Below are positions 36,097-49,000 of a stretch of 64,000 nt of DNA, in pieces (positions within the stretch are counted from its first letter, which is position 1; the number at the start of each line of letters is the position of its first letter). The stretch is taken from the NCBI GenBank assembly GCA_030544235.1, contig CM060471.1, forward strand, positions 1,064,348 to 1,128,347. Reading direction: 5' to 3'. Both the position numbers and the translations under genes were made by a program. Below the pieces are notes generated by a model, which had not been told where the DNA came from, made no database searches, and saw only the letters and a list, made by a program, of their open reading frames with translations. This stretch comes from Lepturacanthus savala. Its lineage: Eukaryota; Chordata; Actinopteri; Scombriformes; Trichiuridae.

Positions 36097-36674
36097 TATA
36101 TATATATATATGATCGGCCCATAGCAAAAGAAATAAAAATTAAAGATTAGATAAGTTAAATTATCTTACTTTAGTTGGGCACCCTACCACTTTTGTTTTA
36201 GACCTGTCTGTACTTTTAGTTGAAGGCAAACCTTAATGCTACATCATCTCATGATGAATTCATGACCAATTAGTATTCAGATTAATTTGATCAGTCATTA
36301 CATATATTATAAAATCTCTGAAAAAGAGTTTTCAAAAAGTTTCATCAAACGTTTGTCCCAACATAAATATGACCAAAAAATCAACCAAATAAAATTATAT
36401 GTTTGCTTAAAAAGTGACAGCAAATAATTTTTTTAAGTACTTATTAGTACTTAGTTTATTTTCTGGTAAATTTTTTGTCCATTACTTAATAAACATCATT
36501 GCAGCTCTACAACATAAAATTGCATTGATTATTCATTGAGATGATCCACAGAAAATAAATTGGAAACAATTTTATAAAGGATGTTTTTGTTGTTGTTTTT
36601 GTTTTAACTAAATATATTTGGAGTTTTAAACTGTTTATTGGACAAATCAGATAAACAGCTGATGTGGAATTATA

Positions 36675-39503
36675 CAGTGGTGTTCAATATAATAGTGTGT
36701 ACAACATGATTAAATTGCATTTTACAGGGCATCCGGAAAGTATTCACAGCACTTCACTTTTTCCATGTTTTTTATGTTACAGCCTTATTCCAAAATGGAT
36801 TCAATTATTTTTTTTCATCAAAATTCTACACACAACATCCCATAATGACAATGTGAAAAAAGGTTTTATTGAGATTTTTGCAGATGTATTAAAAATTAAA
36901 AAAAATAATAAATCACATGTACATAAATATTCAGCCTTTGCCATGAAGCTCAAAACTGAGTTCAGGTTAACATAATATCCCATCTATAACAATATCCCAT
37001 AATATCCCATCCCGTATCATCAGACTAGTGTTGCTGTGGTTTAAATATCCTGCTCCCCCCCCCCCAACATATTTCCTGCTGCTAAGCCTGTCATCTCCTG
37101 ATATACATTTTACTGTGCTGCATTATTTTAAAACTTTGTTACATTTCAATTTAATTCAGATGTTCATTTGTTAATGTGATCATTAGATGATGTGTTCTGG
37201 TTGAGCAGAATTAAACATGCTGCCTTAAGACATTTAGTTGTGTTTTTTGGAAGGTGTAGGAAATAGGGGGTACATCAACCAGGTTGGGATATGGATGGGG
37301 GTGATGGCTAAAAATGCTTGGGAACCGCTGATCTAAACTGAGAGATCAGGAGAGAAAGGCCTTAGTCAGGGAGGTGACTAAGAAGCCGATGGTCACTCTG
37401 TCAGAGCTCCAGCATTCCTCTGTGAAGAGAGGAGAACCTTCCAGAAGGACAACCATCTCTGCAGCAATCCACCAATCAGGCCTGTATGGTAGGGTGGCCA
37501 GACGGAAGCCACTCCTTAGTAAAAGGAACATGGCAGCCCACCTGGAGTTTGACAAAAGGCACCTGAAGGACTCTCAGACCATGAGTAATAACATTCTCTG
37601 GTCTGATGAGACAAAGATTGAACTCTTTGGTGTGAATGCCAGGCGTCATGTTTGGAGGAAACCAGGCACCACTCATCACCAGGACAATACCATCCCTACA
37701 GTGAAGCATGGTGGTGGTAGCATCATGCTGTGGGGATGTTTTTCAGCAGCAGGAACTGGGAGACTAGTCAGGATAGAGAGAAAGGTGAATGCAGCAATGT
37801 ACAGAGACATCCTGGATGAAAACCTGCTCCAGAGCTCTTGACCTCAGACTGGGGCGACGGTTCATCTTTCAGCAGGACAACGACCCTAAGCACACAGCCA
37901 AGATATCAAAGGAGTGGCTTCAGGACAACTCTGTGAATGTCATTGAGTGACCCAGCCAGAGTCCAGACTTGAATCTGATTGAACATCTCTGGAGAGATCT
38001 GAAAATGGCTGTGCACCAACGCTTCCCATCCAACTTGATGGAACTTGAGTGGTGCTGTAAAGAGGAATGGACAAAACTGTCCAAAGATAGGTGTGGCAAG
38101 CTTGTGGCATCATATTCAAAAAGACTTGAGGCTGTAATTGCTGCCAAAGGTGCATCAACAAAGTATTGAGCAAAGGCTGTGAATACTTATGTTCATTTGG
38201 TTTATTATTTTTTTTATTTTTAATGAATCTGCAAAAATATCAAATCTTTTTTCACATTGTCATTATGGGATGTTGTGTGTAGAATTTTGAGGAATGAGGA
38301 ATGTGGGAAAAAATGAAGCGCTGTGAATACTTTCCGGATGAACTGTATATCCGAATTCAAAAAGTGAAGAAAAATGTGTACAATTTTGTATTATTTTCCA
38401 TTGTTCAAAAATATCTTTTCAAACTCAAATATGTTTACTATATAAACTAAAAAATATTTAGTTGTATAGCCACCGTTTCTTGAGATCTGCTTCACATCTA
38501 TGTTGCATTGAGTCAACCAACTTGGTCACTCCAGAATTTTAATTTGTTGGTCTGGAACCAAGATGCTGCTGGTTTACTGGTGTATTTGGGGTCATTGTCC
38601 TGTGCGTGATCCCTTGTCTTTGTGCTAAAGAGGTTATAATTTGAAACGAACACATCAACTGGTCTGAAGAGAAATGGAGAAACATTTTGAGGACTGATGA
38701 GAGTCAGATGGTTCTTTTTGGATCCAAGAGCCACAGACAGTTTATCAGAAACCACCAAACACTGAATTTAAGCTGCCGTTCACAGTGAAGCATGGTGCTG
38801 CAGCATCATGATATGGGGATGTTTCTCTTAATATGGTATCAGGCCTTTTTATTGCATACAAGGGATCAAGGATCAGTTTGTCTGTATCAGAATATTTGAA
38901 GAGGTCATGTTGTCTTATGCTGAAGAGGAAATGTGAAATGTGAGTTTCAACAAGACAACGACCCCAAACACACAAGTAAACCAGCAGCATCTTGGTTCCA
39001 GACCAACAACATTAAAGTTCTGTTCATGGCCAACCCAATCCCTGGACCTTAATACCATTAAAAACGTGTAGGCTGGCATCAAAACTGCTGTTTCTGAGTT
39101 TCTGAGACAAAACCAAGAAATTAAATGAGGCTGAAACACCTGTTCATAGGAACCAGAAGTTGGTCGACTCCATGCAACAGATGTAAAGCAGGTCTCAGAA
39201 CCCATGGTCATAACAACTAAATGTTACTGTAGTGATTCACAGGAATGATAAATCCTGAAGATTATTCAGTTTATACAGCAAATATTTGAGTTCGTAAAGA
39301 AAAATGCAGATGCTGCTATTTCTTTGAACAGCCCAATATTATTATTTCATTTTCTGTAAGGTGAATAAAAATTTGACACATTTTTCTTTACATTTTGATT
39401 TAGGATATAAAATGCAGTGTTCCCAATGCATCGAAATAAAAATTATAGAACTTTGGTTTTACTCACGTTTTTAAACACACTGCTATTATATTGAACACAA
39501 CTG
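36675..39503 (+). mobile_element. Decayed Tc1 element interrupted by a second Tc1
   Basis: Outer inverted ends are cagtggtgttcaatataata (36675) and tattatattgaacacaactg (ending 39503), with TA outside. Internal transposase-like DNA on the + strand survives near 38640-38830 (acacatcaactggtctgaag, aggactgatgagagtcagat, cagtgaagcatggtgctgca) and 38950-39200. All frames are broken. Another Tc1 family member occupies 36725-38345. The outer element is the older of the two. Confidence 0.75.
36725..38345 (+). mobile_element. Nested Tc1 element with degraded transposase
   Basis: The ends cagggcatccggaaagtatt (36725) and aatactttccggatgaactg (ending 38345) are inverted and flanked by TA. Transposase text on the + strand: GRVARRKPLLSKRNMAAHLE, LWSDETKIELFGVNARRHVW, VKHGGGSIMLWGCFSAAGTG (37500-37840), then, after a frame change near 37840, QQDNDPKHTAKISKEWLQ and LNLIEHLWRDLK up to GASTKY at 38167. 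An in-frame TGA replaces the Trp codon of the EWPSQSPD motif near 37948. The 5' third, about 36,960-37,340, is replaced by unrelated sequence, so the DNA-binding domain is missing. It is inactive but clearly inserted into the outer element. Confidence 0.85.
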
Positions 39504-40944
39504 TATGTCCATACATGGATGGGTGGTGATGTTCTTATAGTTTGGGCCATGCAGTGTGTCATAAAAGCTAATTTAAAAACAACATTATAACAATTTAGAA
39601 CTTCTTCTACAAGTAAAGCATCAACCAGATTTGAGCTGCAGTGATTAGTTGCCAAATACTTTTGGTCATCTCACCTGCTTTCCTGTTGTGAATAGTAAAC
39701 TATTTTTGTTCTGTGGACTGTTGGACAGAATGAAACCAAACAACTGAAAACATCTTTTGCTTCAAGAAACACTGTTGGCTGAAATTGTTCACGTTTTTAT
39801 AAAGCAAGCAACTAGCTGATTGATCAAGAACATAATACAGGTTAATGGATAATGAAAATAATTTTAGTTGCTCGAAACTAGAACCTTTCAAAAATAATAG
39901 CAATGAATTATATGTCCTACTATAAAATGAATACAATACAATTAACTGTCCTGCATGAAATCCCACTTAATTGAAAGTGGTTTGGTCCCTCTGGTAGAAT
40001 ATTGATACTGAAGCATCAGTGTTCCTGTTGTAACTGCTGGAGGCAGTCAGCTAGTACTGTATACTAGTTCTATTCAGTCAACTAGTATACTAGTTCTATA
40101 CAGTCAATTAGTTTCAATTCAATCTCAAAAATTTCAAACACTTGTGATCTGATGTAATAAAAGAAATTTGCAATCCACTTGTTTCTTGTCAGCTCAAGCT
40201 GTAAAACAACCTGCACATCTGACTTAGACAAATTAAAACCTTCACACAAGTCTAATAACCTATAGGGCTTATGGTGCTGAGACAACTTGTGTAATCTACT
40301 TTCCTCATCTGTGATGAGAAAAAATAGGAGGTGATGTGTGTGACCCATGTCCTCGTGCAGATGGCTCCAGTTCAGACATGGCTGTAAAACCTCCAGCACC
40401 GTTGCTCAAAGACCCAGAGAATTGAGATCATTTTATACTTTATATACAGTGGGCTTCCAAAGTCTGAGACCACTTTCCCATTCTTTTTGGGTCACTGAAC
40501 ATTATAATTTTTTCCACATTTTTTTCCATTACCTTTGCAAGGAGGGTTTTTGTTTTATTGCTGGTTGTCTGTTTGTTTACTGTGAACAGGATTATGGAAG
40601 AAGTACGGGGTGTGTGAAGAACATATCTGTGAACATATCTTGTTATCCGTTGTTGCTGAAATGCCACATGGATGTGATTAAGAGTTTCAGAAGTTTATTG
40701 CCATGTACACAGCAACAAACACACTTTATGCCATGCAACCATAATTTTACCCTGCCAGTCTCCCTTCACTCAGAAACAAAAAAATGTAAATAAAATTTGA
40801 GAAAAAAAGTTTAAAGTTAATAAATGAAAGCTGAGTTAGGTAAAGTGCTATCTTTAATGATGTGCGCAAACCAATTTCCCCACAAATTAAATAGTCCTTC
40901 TTTGCATATATACATTTGAATTTGAATCGAATTGAATCTGTTTT
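39504..40944. other. Intergenic DNA between Tc1 copies, no gene seen
   Basis: It contains degenerate MITE text near 39600-39870 (agctgcagtgattagttgcc) related to the foldback at 27535-27900, plus repeated tagtatactagttctat motifs near 40055-40105. The remaining open frames have no family resemblance that I recognise. Confidence 0.45.
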
Positions 40945-41568
40945 GCATGGAGTTGTCTCCTATGAACAGGTGTTTCAGCCTCACAATTCCTCTGAATTTC
41001 TTGATTTTGTCTCAGAAACAGCATTTTTGTTGTCAGCTAACAAGTTTTAAGTGGGGTTAAGGTCCAGGGATTGGGTTGGCCATGAACAGAACTATAATTT
41101 GCTGGTCTGGAACTGATTTCCTGGTGTGTTTGCGGTCATTGTCTTGTTCAAACACACATTTCAAGGCCATTTCCTCTTCAGTATAAGGCATCATGATACC
41201 ATAGTAGGAGAAACATCCCCATATCATGGTGCTGCAGCACCATGCTTCACTGTCTTCAGAGTGAACTCTGTTTTAAATTCAGTGTTTAGTGGTCATCAAC
41301 AACAAACTGCCTGCAGCATCAGACCCAAAAAGAACAATCTGACTTTCATCACTCCTCAAAGTGTTTCTCCATTTCTCTATAGTCCAGTTGATGTGTTCTT
41401 TGGCAAACTGTAACCTCTTTAGCATGAAGACAAAGGTGATTTGATTTGATTTAGGATATAAAATGCAGTGTTCCCAATGCACCAAAATAAAAAATATCAT
41501 AAGGACTTTGTCTTTACTTTTTTCATTTTTACATTTTTAAATCACTGCTATTATATTAAACACAACTG
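40945..41568 (-). mobile_element. Tc1 fragment related to the outer 36675-39503 element
   Basis: Minus-orientation text mirrors the plus-strand body of the outer element: cctatgaacaggtgtttcag against ctgaaacacctgttcatagg near 39135, and catggtgctgcagcaccatg against 38790. It ends tattatattaaacacaactg then TA at 41569. The adjacent aggatataaaatgcagtgtt (near 41455) duplicates the right-end text near 39405. It is a broken copy, possibly partly inverted relative to its own end. Confidence 0.65.
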
Positions 41569-42007
41569 TATATATGAAAGTGGAAAGTTGAAAAAAATAT
41601 TCATGTAGTATATTATGTCAGATTTTGATTGTGACCTTTAAAAACAAGGTACAAGGGTGGGTGGTTAATTATTGAGTGTCTTGAGTGTTGATGACATTTA
41701 TTTCAAACATTCCTCTGTAATTTCAATGCTTTCAAAGTTTCAGCAGGTTGTTTGACTGTGATCCAGCTGAATCATGACATATGATACCTCAGATGGGAGG
41801 GAGTCTGGAACCAGCCACTCTCTGCAGATACTACTCTGTTCAACAACAAGGCACAGCTTTGACTTCACACGGCTTCCAGCAGGTTGGTTTACAATTTGTG
41901 TTGCTTTAACATGTCAGAGAGCAAATATCTTACACATTTTAAAGTGCAGTTCCCGCTAAAACAAAAAAGATCCTGTGATGTGTGTGTTCATAGATAAAGG
42001 TCTAAGG

Positions 42008-43524
42008 ATGAAGATCGCTGCTGTTGTGTTCGTCTTCTCACTCACTCTGTGTGCTGCTCAGAGACAGAAGATGAAATGGGATTACAGAAATGAAGGTTGG
42101 AAAGTACTCAGATGCTGTATTGTGTATTTCCATTTTTGGAGATATTTAATTTTTGATCACATTTCAGACAGAAATTGCAAATAATTCTAAATCTAGTTGG
42201 TAATTTGCTGGTAAAATATCTACAAGATTAAAACTGGAAAAGTCTTTTTTTTTTATTTCAGCAGTATATTAGTGATTATTTTAATCAAGTTAAATAAATA
42301 CATTTCAGATTACAGTTATTGAAAAGTTATATTTCATTCAGATGACCTGCAAGTCATCACATGTGACAGGAGTTACTGGTGACTGCAGATTTCTATTTGA
42401 CCTTAATCATAAATTAAACATACAGATTACACCTTGGATCTTTTTTCTTCCTTTTCTTCTCTTCTGCTATGTTAAACCTTCTTTCTGCCTTTCTTTTCTC
42501 TTTCCGTCATTATCTGAAAGCAGAAAAATCATCGAAGTGTAAACGTGAGATATTCACTCAGTGGTAAACTGGCTGCTACAGATCCAGCTCAGGTGGTGTG
42601 TAGTTGCGTTTTTTGGAGATTTTGGAGAGATGATATGGTGACTTTCAGATAAGAAACTGTGCAATTATAAGGTTAAAAGTGAAAAGTGTCTAGGTTACAT
42701 ATAATCATTTTACTGTTTTTTATCTTTCTTTTCTTTCCATTTTTTCTTCTTTTCTCACTGAATACCATCTCAAATCTGTATTTGTTGTTTAAACTGTGAA
42801 CACTACTTTAACAATGCATGACTTTAACTTGTATTGCAGTAAGTTTACTGTGCTGTGTTGTTGAAGGTGTTTCATTTAGTGACCACTTGTCTTTTAAAAT
42901 AGAATTTTGTGGTAATGTAATTATCGACCTGTATCGGCTGTTATAAAAAACACTATCAGCACCTTCATTCTGTTTCCCGATGGTTCTTTTTACTTTTACT
43001 GTAGCAGAAAGAGAGAACAGCAGAGGATGTGCCAATCTAACGCTGGTTTTAGACAACTGGAAATATGCCATCATGACGCAGATCAAAGATCTGCTACTGC
43101 ATGACCACAACACTGTGCTGCCTGATTATGGACGGTGAGGACATCTACTCATCAAATCCAATATTTTTGCCAAGTTGCTTTTAAATTATGGAGTTTGTTT
43201 ACTTTGCTCCAAACCCTCAGGATCCAGCCTCTATCCAATGCCCTGGGGGATGTCTACACAGAGTTCTCCATCCTGAAGGAGCGTCTGGTGAGGCTGACCT
43301 CCAGCTTTGAACGGGTGGAGACATTTGTGGAGGACATGCGGTCCGGGAGGAAGCCAGCACCTGGCCAGGCTGAGCCCAGGCCCACCTGGCTGCTGGCAGG
43401 ACAGGAAGAGGCTGCTGCTCCAGGAAAGGGGAGGCGCAGGGTCATAATCAGGAAAGTCACCAAACATGAGGGTTCTGATGTGAAGTATGAACTGATGAAG
43501 AAGATTTCAGATGCAGCTTCATAA
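42008..43524 (+). CDS. Small putative secreted protein, family not recognised
   Basis: Three exons join in phase: 42008-42095 (donor gttgga), 43008-43134 (donor gtgagg; an acceptor three bases earlier is equally in phase) and 43221-43524 (TAA). They encode 172 residues. The start is the first ATG and opens a clear signal peptide, MKIAAVVFVFSLTLCAAQ, with likely cleavage after it. The mature part has a single Cys in a helical stretch (GCANLTLVLDNWKYAIMTQI, with an NLT glycosylation sequon). An amphipathic helix follows (about residues 76-109, VYTEFSILKERLVRLTSSFE), then a Pro/Ala-rich linker and a very basic segment (GKGRRRVIIRKVTKH). A polyadenylation signal follows at 43812. The splice junctions and codon structure support a real gene. 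I do not recognise a family, and any role (for example an extracellular coiled-coil factor) would be a guess. It lies between a transposon cluster and rnf213. Confidence 0.7.
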
Positions 43525-43811
43525 TCCTGTTTGAGTAAAGAAACAGATTCCAGCAAGGGCATTTCTAAATGACATACTCTAAAACTACAGGACACAAACA
43601 CATAACTTTTCCTCTGTGAGGATTGGTGAAGATTTTATTGTTAACTTTCATCACCCAAGTAATGAAATGCTGCTGTTGTGCTGAACGTTTTGGTACAAAA
43701 ACAATCCCATTTATTCAACTTTTCTTACTGCATGTATCTCAGTAACTACTTGCATATAAAGGTCCGTGATTACAATCTATGCTGTGATGACAATCTAATG
43801 TTCTTTCATAA

Positions 43812-43817
43812 AATAAA
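43812..43817 (+). terminator. Polyadenylation signal of the small secreted-protein gene
   Basis: AATAAA lies 290 bases after the stop codon at 43524 and is followed by catttcatctgttatgattt, a plausible U/GU-rich downstream element. Confidence 0.6.
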
Positions 43818-44149
43818 GCATTTCATCTGTTATGATTTTGTGCACCACTAGATGGCTCCTCAGCATCACAAACATGGATTTCTGGTTGGTGTGGAACCTG
43901 AGTTTAGTTCCTATATCTTTGTGACTATAATGCTGGAAGATTTGTGTAAATCTGAGACTTTTGGGATATCTGCTATTTCAGTATATTACCTTCTCTTGCA
44001 TTGTTTTACATGCACTGTAGATATCAGATCAAATTCAATAAATTTCATACAAGTATGGATAACAACAACAATGCAGCTTTCAGCATCACCAATCACATCA
44101 CTATTATTATTATACTATTGTATTTTTTGAATTAGTTCATTCATCTTCT

Positions 44150-44570
44150 TTACCCCCTTAATCCTCATTAAGGTCACATGGTCTGCTGGAGCCAATCTCA
44201 GTGCATTACTGGTGAGAGGCAGGATCCACCCCAGATGATCTATAGTCTATCATGGAGAACTCATACCATTCACTCACACACTCACATCTAGTCTCCAATT
44301 AACCTCAGCATGTGTTTAGACTGTGGGAGGAAGCTGGAGAACCTGGAGAAAACCCACCAGACAGAGAGAACATGAAACTCCACACAGAAAGGTCCCAGAC
44401 CAAGGACTGGAACCTGCGATTTTCTTGCTGCAAGGCAACAGACAACCACTGTTCCACCATGTTCCACCGTTTTATTATTTATCCATCATATTAGTAAAGA
44501 GGTGACATGGTGAAGCAGAGGGTAGAACTCACAGTTTTCTCACAGCAAGAAGGTCGCAGGTTCAATATAT
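44150..44570 (-). repeat. Widespread teleost dispersed repeat (one long and one short copy)
   Basis: It contains ctcattaaggtcacatggtc, gctggagccaatctcagtgc, gaggcaggatccacccc, ctccaattaacctcagcatg and ctgcgattttcttgctgc, then near 44505-44565 an opposite-orientation scrap (acatggtgaagcagagggta, cacagcaagaaggtcgcagg). Confidence 0.65.
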
Positions 44571-45079
44571 GAAATATTTAATCAGCTATTTTTCAATATA
44601 TATTTATTTTTAAATATATAAAATATTTAATCAGCTATTTTTTTAAGGATTAAGAGACATTATTTACCTATGGTATTGTGTCGTTTATTGTGAATGCTTT
44701 TAATAATTTCTTCCAGGAGTACTTACAACACTAATACTTGAGTAAATATAAGTTACGTAACTACTTGCCACCACTGCAAACACATCATGAAAGAGCTGGT
44801 AACCCGGTTTCACGGATATCGAAATCACCTGAACACAACCTAAGTTTCTAGTTTGATGAGACTGAGAGAAACGAAACCGAAGCAGCAGCTTTTGGTTGAG
44901 ACTGTTTATAAATTACATACAAATTACATAACGAAAAATAACTATCGAACTTCCACCAGAAACTCACCTGAATAATATTCAAGCCTATTGTGCCGTTATA
45001 TTTTATAAATGAACAGAGTTTGCTTAAAAAGGTAAATTTATGCATGTGGAGACATGATGTTAGCTAAGACATTTGTTGA

Positions 45080-45174
45080 CGTTCCCTAAATGTGTAGGCG
45101 GTTACAGCAGATTTCCTCAGTTATTATACATGACACAGCTGGAACCTCACAGTACGAACTAGAAAACTGCAAAG
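45080..45174 (+). other. rnf213: Candidate non-coding first exon of rnf213
   Basis: A moderately GC-rich segment ends in a consensus donor, aaag|gtaagc, at 45175. The next acceptor upstream of the rnf213 start codon (tatgaacag, ending 46023) could join to it, leaving 15 bases of leader before ATG 46039. The 5' limit is a guess; no TATA box is seen. Confidence 0.35.
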
Positions 45175-46038
45175 GTAAGCAGCCAAAGCACAAAAAATGG
45201 GAATTATGCTGATTTCAAACGAACTTTGTCACTTACACAGTAACGTTAGACAGTTACCAGGTAACATTACAGGTTAAAATACGAAGTGAACAGTATAATT
45301 TCCAGGTGTAGCCTGTTGTAAGTAGCCAACAGCCGGCTTAAAATGTTTTTTTTATAATGATTGTAATTAAATAACACGTTGGATTAAGGTCAAACCATGT
45401 GCTCAGATGTAATTATTGTATGTTTTATTATTATTTAGTATTTGTATTGCTTTTAAAGTCACAACAGGCTACGTGTATCTACATTGATTGTCTTATCGGA
45501 TTTCACGGTGTTTAATTAGTTAATTAACAATTAGCTAATCAAGAACACGCAATCACTTTGATATTTAATTAATACCTAAGTAAACCATTTGCTAGTTCCT
45601 ATATATATTGTATTGTTTTTCTATGTTTTATATATTTCCTTAAAATCTTATGGTAAAGACAATACTTTTAATATGCCAACTCTGCTGACATATTAAAAGT
45701 ACTCTTTAAAGCTGTTTAGACAACTTTGAATTAGACTAAACAATTATTGAACTAATTGATGGTGACAATAACTGCTATTTTCAGCTTTGTCATGTTTATA
45801 GTAGTTGTATTTTAGTCCACAGTTGTCATAAAACTATTTGTGACTGAACATGATTGTCACAAATCTGTAAATTAGCTGAGGCAGCATTTCATTGTTCTCA
45901 TTGTGATTGTTGTGTCACCTCTCTGTTTATAAAACTGACTTAACTTGAATAGTAAGTCTCCCAGAGATTTACTGACATGAACATGTAACAGCATGTGATT
46001 TTATACCGATATCATATGAACAGGTACTTCCCTGGCGA

Positions 46039-49000
46039 ATGGAGGAGGGAGGGAACCACCACAGTACCTGTGGTTCTCAGGTGGAAACCAAAGAACCAGA
46101 GGATGTCCTTACCAAAAGGGCTCGAAAAAGAAATGAGGTACAAAACCAGGTTAGGTTGTTCATAGATGCCTAAATAATACAGTAAAAGATGCTTTCCTCA
46201 CCGTGATCTTACTTTCTGTTCATACTGGCTATTAAAAGATTCCCTTTAAATTTGCTTTCAATATAAGTGACAGGGGCCAAAATCCACAGTTCATTTTACA
46301 CAAGGTTCCATTTGTATAAAGAATCCATTTCATCAACAGGGCAGTTGATTTAATACTGCGATGACTAAGGAGACAAAGCTTCTACTGAAACAGACCTTAT
46401 TCCATGGTAGAGTTCTGTATCTTTGTTCTGATGGCATAGGTTTGAAAACGTGATCCAGGCGATGATCCATGTCATGTGACATTGAAAGTGCTAGCCCTGT
46501 AACATTGTTGTTGTTCATATCAGAAAGTGTTGGTGTGGGAAGTCCAATAATCTTGAAAGCAATACAGGTAATACTGAAAAGTTTCTTTCTGTTAGGCATG
46601 GTAGAAACATGACCAATAGTATAACAGAACAGGTTGAAAGATGCTTTTGTGTATTAATAGCAGAATATGAGGGGCGCCAATTACAGATTATATGAAGTCT
46701 TGTGAGTTAATGGATGTGATATGAGGGCCCCCTGTGTTGGTGACAACAGTTGATGAAAATGATGGACCTACTTTAACTGTGTGTCCTGTTACTCAAGAAG
46801 TTTTGAGTTCAGTGGATGAGTGGAGGGATATTGAGGTGATGTAGTTTAGTGATCGTGTGATGGTGTTCATTGATGTCATTAAAATCAACAAAAAGAATAT
46901 TGGCAAAGGGATACACCCCAGCCAATCACGTACCTGTGACCTTCTTGCTGTGAGGGAAAAGTGCTAACATGGCTAGTCATATTACTTGGATATCTGCCAC
47001 ATTTATAGTTTTTAGCATCCAATTCCCTTTTCTGTTTTCTCTGTTAAGCTATGGGGAAAGTATAGTAACAAAAAGAGGAAATTTCACATAAAAAAGGCTG
47101 TAACATTGAAAAAGATATCTACTATATTTAAATAATTCGGAGGGCTAAACCTTAATATTAGCTTCAGATCAACTTTTAATATATTTCTGCTCAGAAAGGA
47201 GGGTGGATTTTGGCCCTCATTAATCCGTTTTAATGCTTTATGAAGGGATCAGTATGGTCAGTACAAGAAGCAAAACATGTTCCAATGTTTGTCCCCCTGA
47301 CTGTTTTTAAGACAGAAACTTGTGAACCAATCCTTTAAGTTGGAGGTGTTAAATATGTGGTTCAGGGGCCAGAGCTGGCCCACTAAAGGGTCCAATCCAG
47401 CTCAGTCCTCTTTCTTCACAGAAATGTGAAGTCAGTGAGAATCTTTCAGGGTTTTACATTCAAGGCTGCTTACTTCTCTTTGTATTGTTTGAAAGATTAA
47501 ATGATGTGCATTTCAGGGACAAAGACCAGGTGATCTCAGCAGGAAACTTCAAGAGAAGAAGAAGAAGCAAGAAAAAAAAGGAAAAAGAAGAAAAAACAAA
47601 GTCCCAAACTTAAAAGAGGGTGCAGATGTCAAAAGTGACAACATGGAGGACAAAATAAAGGTTGTAGAAGCTACAAGCAGCCAAACTCAAGAAAGTACAA
47701 CTTTAGAAGCAAACCAAACTGTCAGTGAAAAATCAGAAGAGGGTGAAACACAAAACAACAAAGATGCTAAAATGGTAAAAGCACAGACCCAAACAAGGAA
47801 ATGTAAAGGTAAAAACAAAATCACACAGACGCCAGTTGTTGTTCAACGTGACCAAGAAACACAGACTGATGCTGCTGACTTCACCGAACCAAAACAAGAC
47901 GACTGTGCTGAAAGAACTCATCCCTGTGATGACAATAACGGGAATCTGCCACTGCAACATGACCAAATAACTCCTACTCCTGTCCTGCCAGTGGAAAGCA
48001 AAGCTTCAGAGACAAAGCTGCAGCAAGAACAAGACACAGCAGGCATCCAGCTGCAAGACAGCAACTCTACTCAAAACAATAATCCAGAAACACATAGAGC
48101 AACAGAGTCGGCTCTGGAGCAGAAAGAGAATGACCCAAAATCTAAAGAGGAGAATCCCACTGCAGAAATGCATCCTGGAAAAGGTGCAAAACCAAATTCT
48201 TCAGTTGAGTCTGAGGAGAAATATGAGAAACACTCCACAAGGTCAGCTGCCAGAACAACAGCTGAAACCACAGAAGAATCCCAGAGCTCACGGTGAGCTA
48301 CATTAAACATTACAGTGAATAGTCAGCTCAGACCTGTCATTGTAAACAAGTTATTTTTCTCTACAGTGATGGAAGCCCAGCGAGACCCACACCTTCTGCT
48401 CACATGGCCACTTTTCATATCTATGCTGTGCTGGATAAGAAGTTTAAATTCAACCAAAAAGCTGACAAGCTTGTTCTGTATTGTGAAGAAATGCGGATCC
48501 CCCTTAATGTGACCCAGTTTGTGTAAGTAATAATTATGTTTATACTCTATATATTTAATATACATAGTAGCATCAGTCAAAATGCATTATTAGGATGCTA
48601 AATGTTTTTAGATATATATAATGTCTTTGTTTTCTATTTTAAATTGATGAATTCAACTTTAATACAGCTTACAGCTTTAATTTGATGCTGTTTACACTCG
48701 TAACAGATGAACAGTGTAGGAACTTTAGTTAAGTAGATAGTAGAGCTGCAATGAGTAAATGAATCAAGTAGTTGCCAACTATTATATTTATTGCCAACTA
48801 TTTAATATTAGATTAATTGATTTGAGTAATTTTTAATAAGAAAATCCACATTCTCTGGTTCCAGCTTCTCTTCTCTGGCTTCTTTATTCTTCTATAATAG
48901 TAAACTGATGATCTTTGGGTTGTGGAGTGTTGGTCTTAAAAAAAGACATTTTAGGTTGAATCTTCAGCTTTGGGAAACACTGATCCACATTTTACACCAT

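Noticed and set aside
46333..46599. 88-codon minus-strand frame in an rnf213 intron
   Set aside because: No homology recognised, no splice context, and composition is typical of random intron frames.
47733..48310. Hydrophobic minus-strand open frames opposite an rnf213 exon
   Set aside because: They are shadows of the real + strand exon, whose splice phases and homology are consistent.
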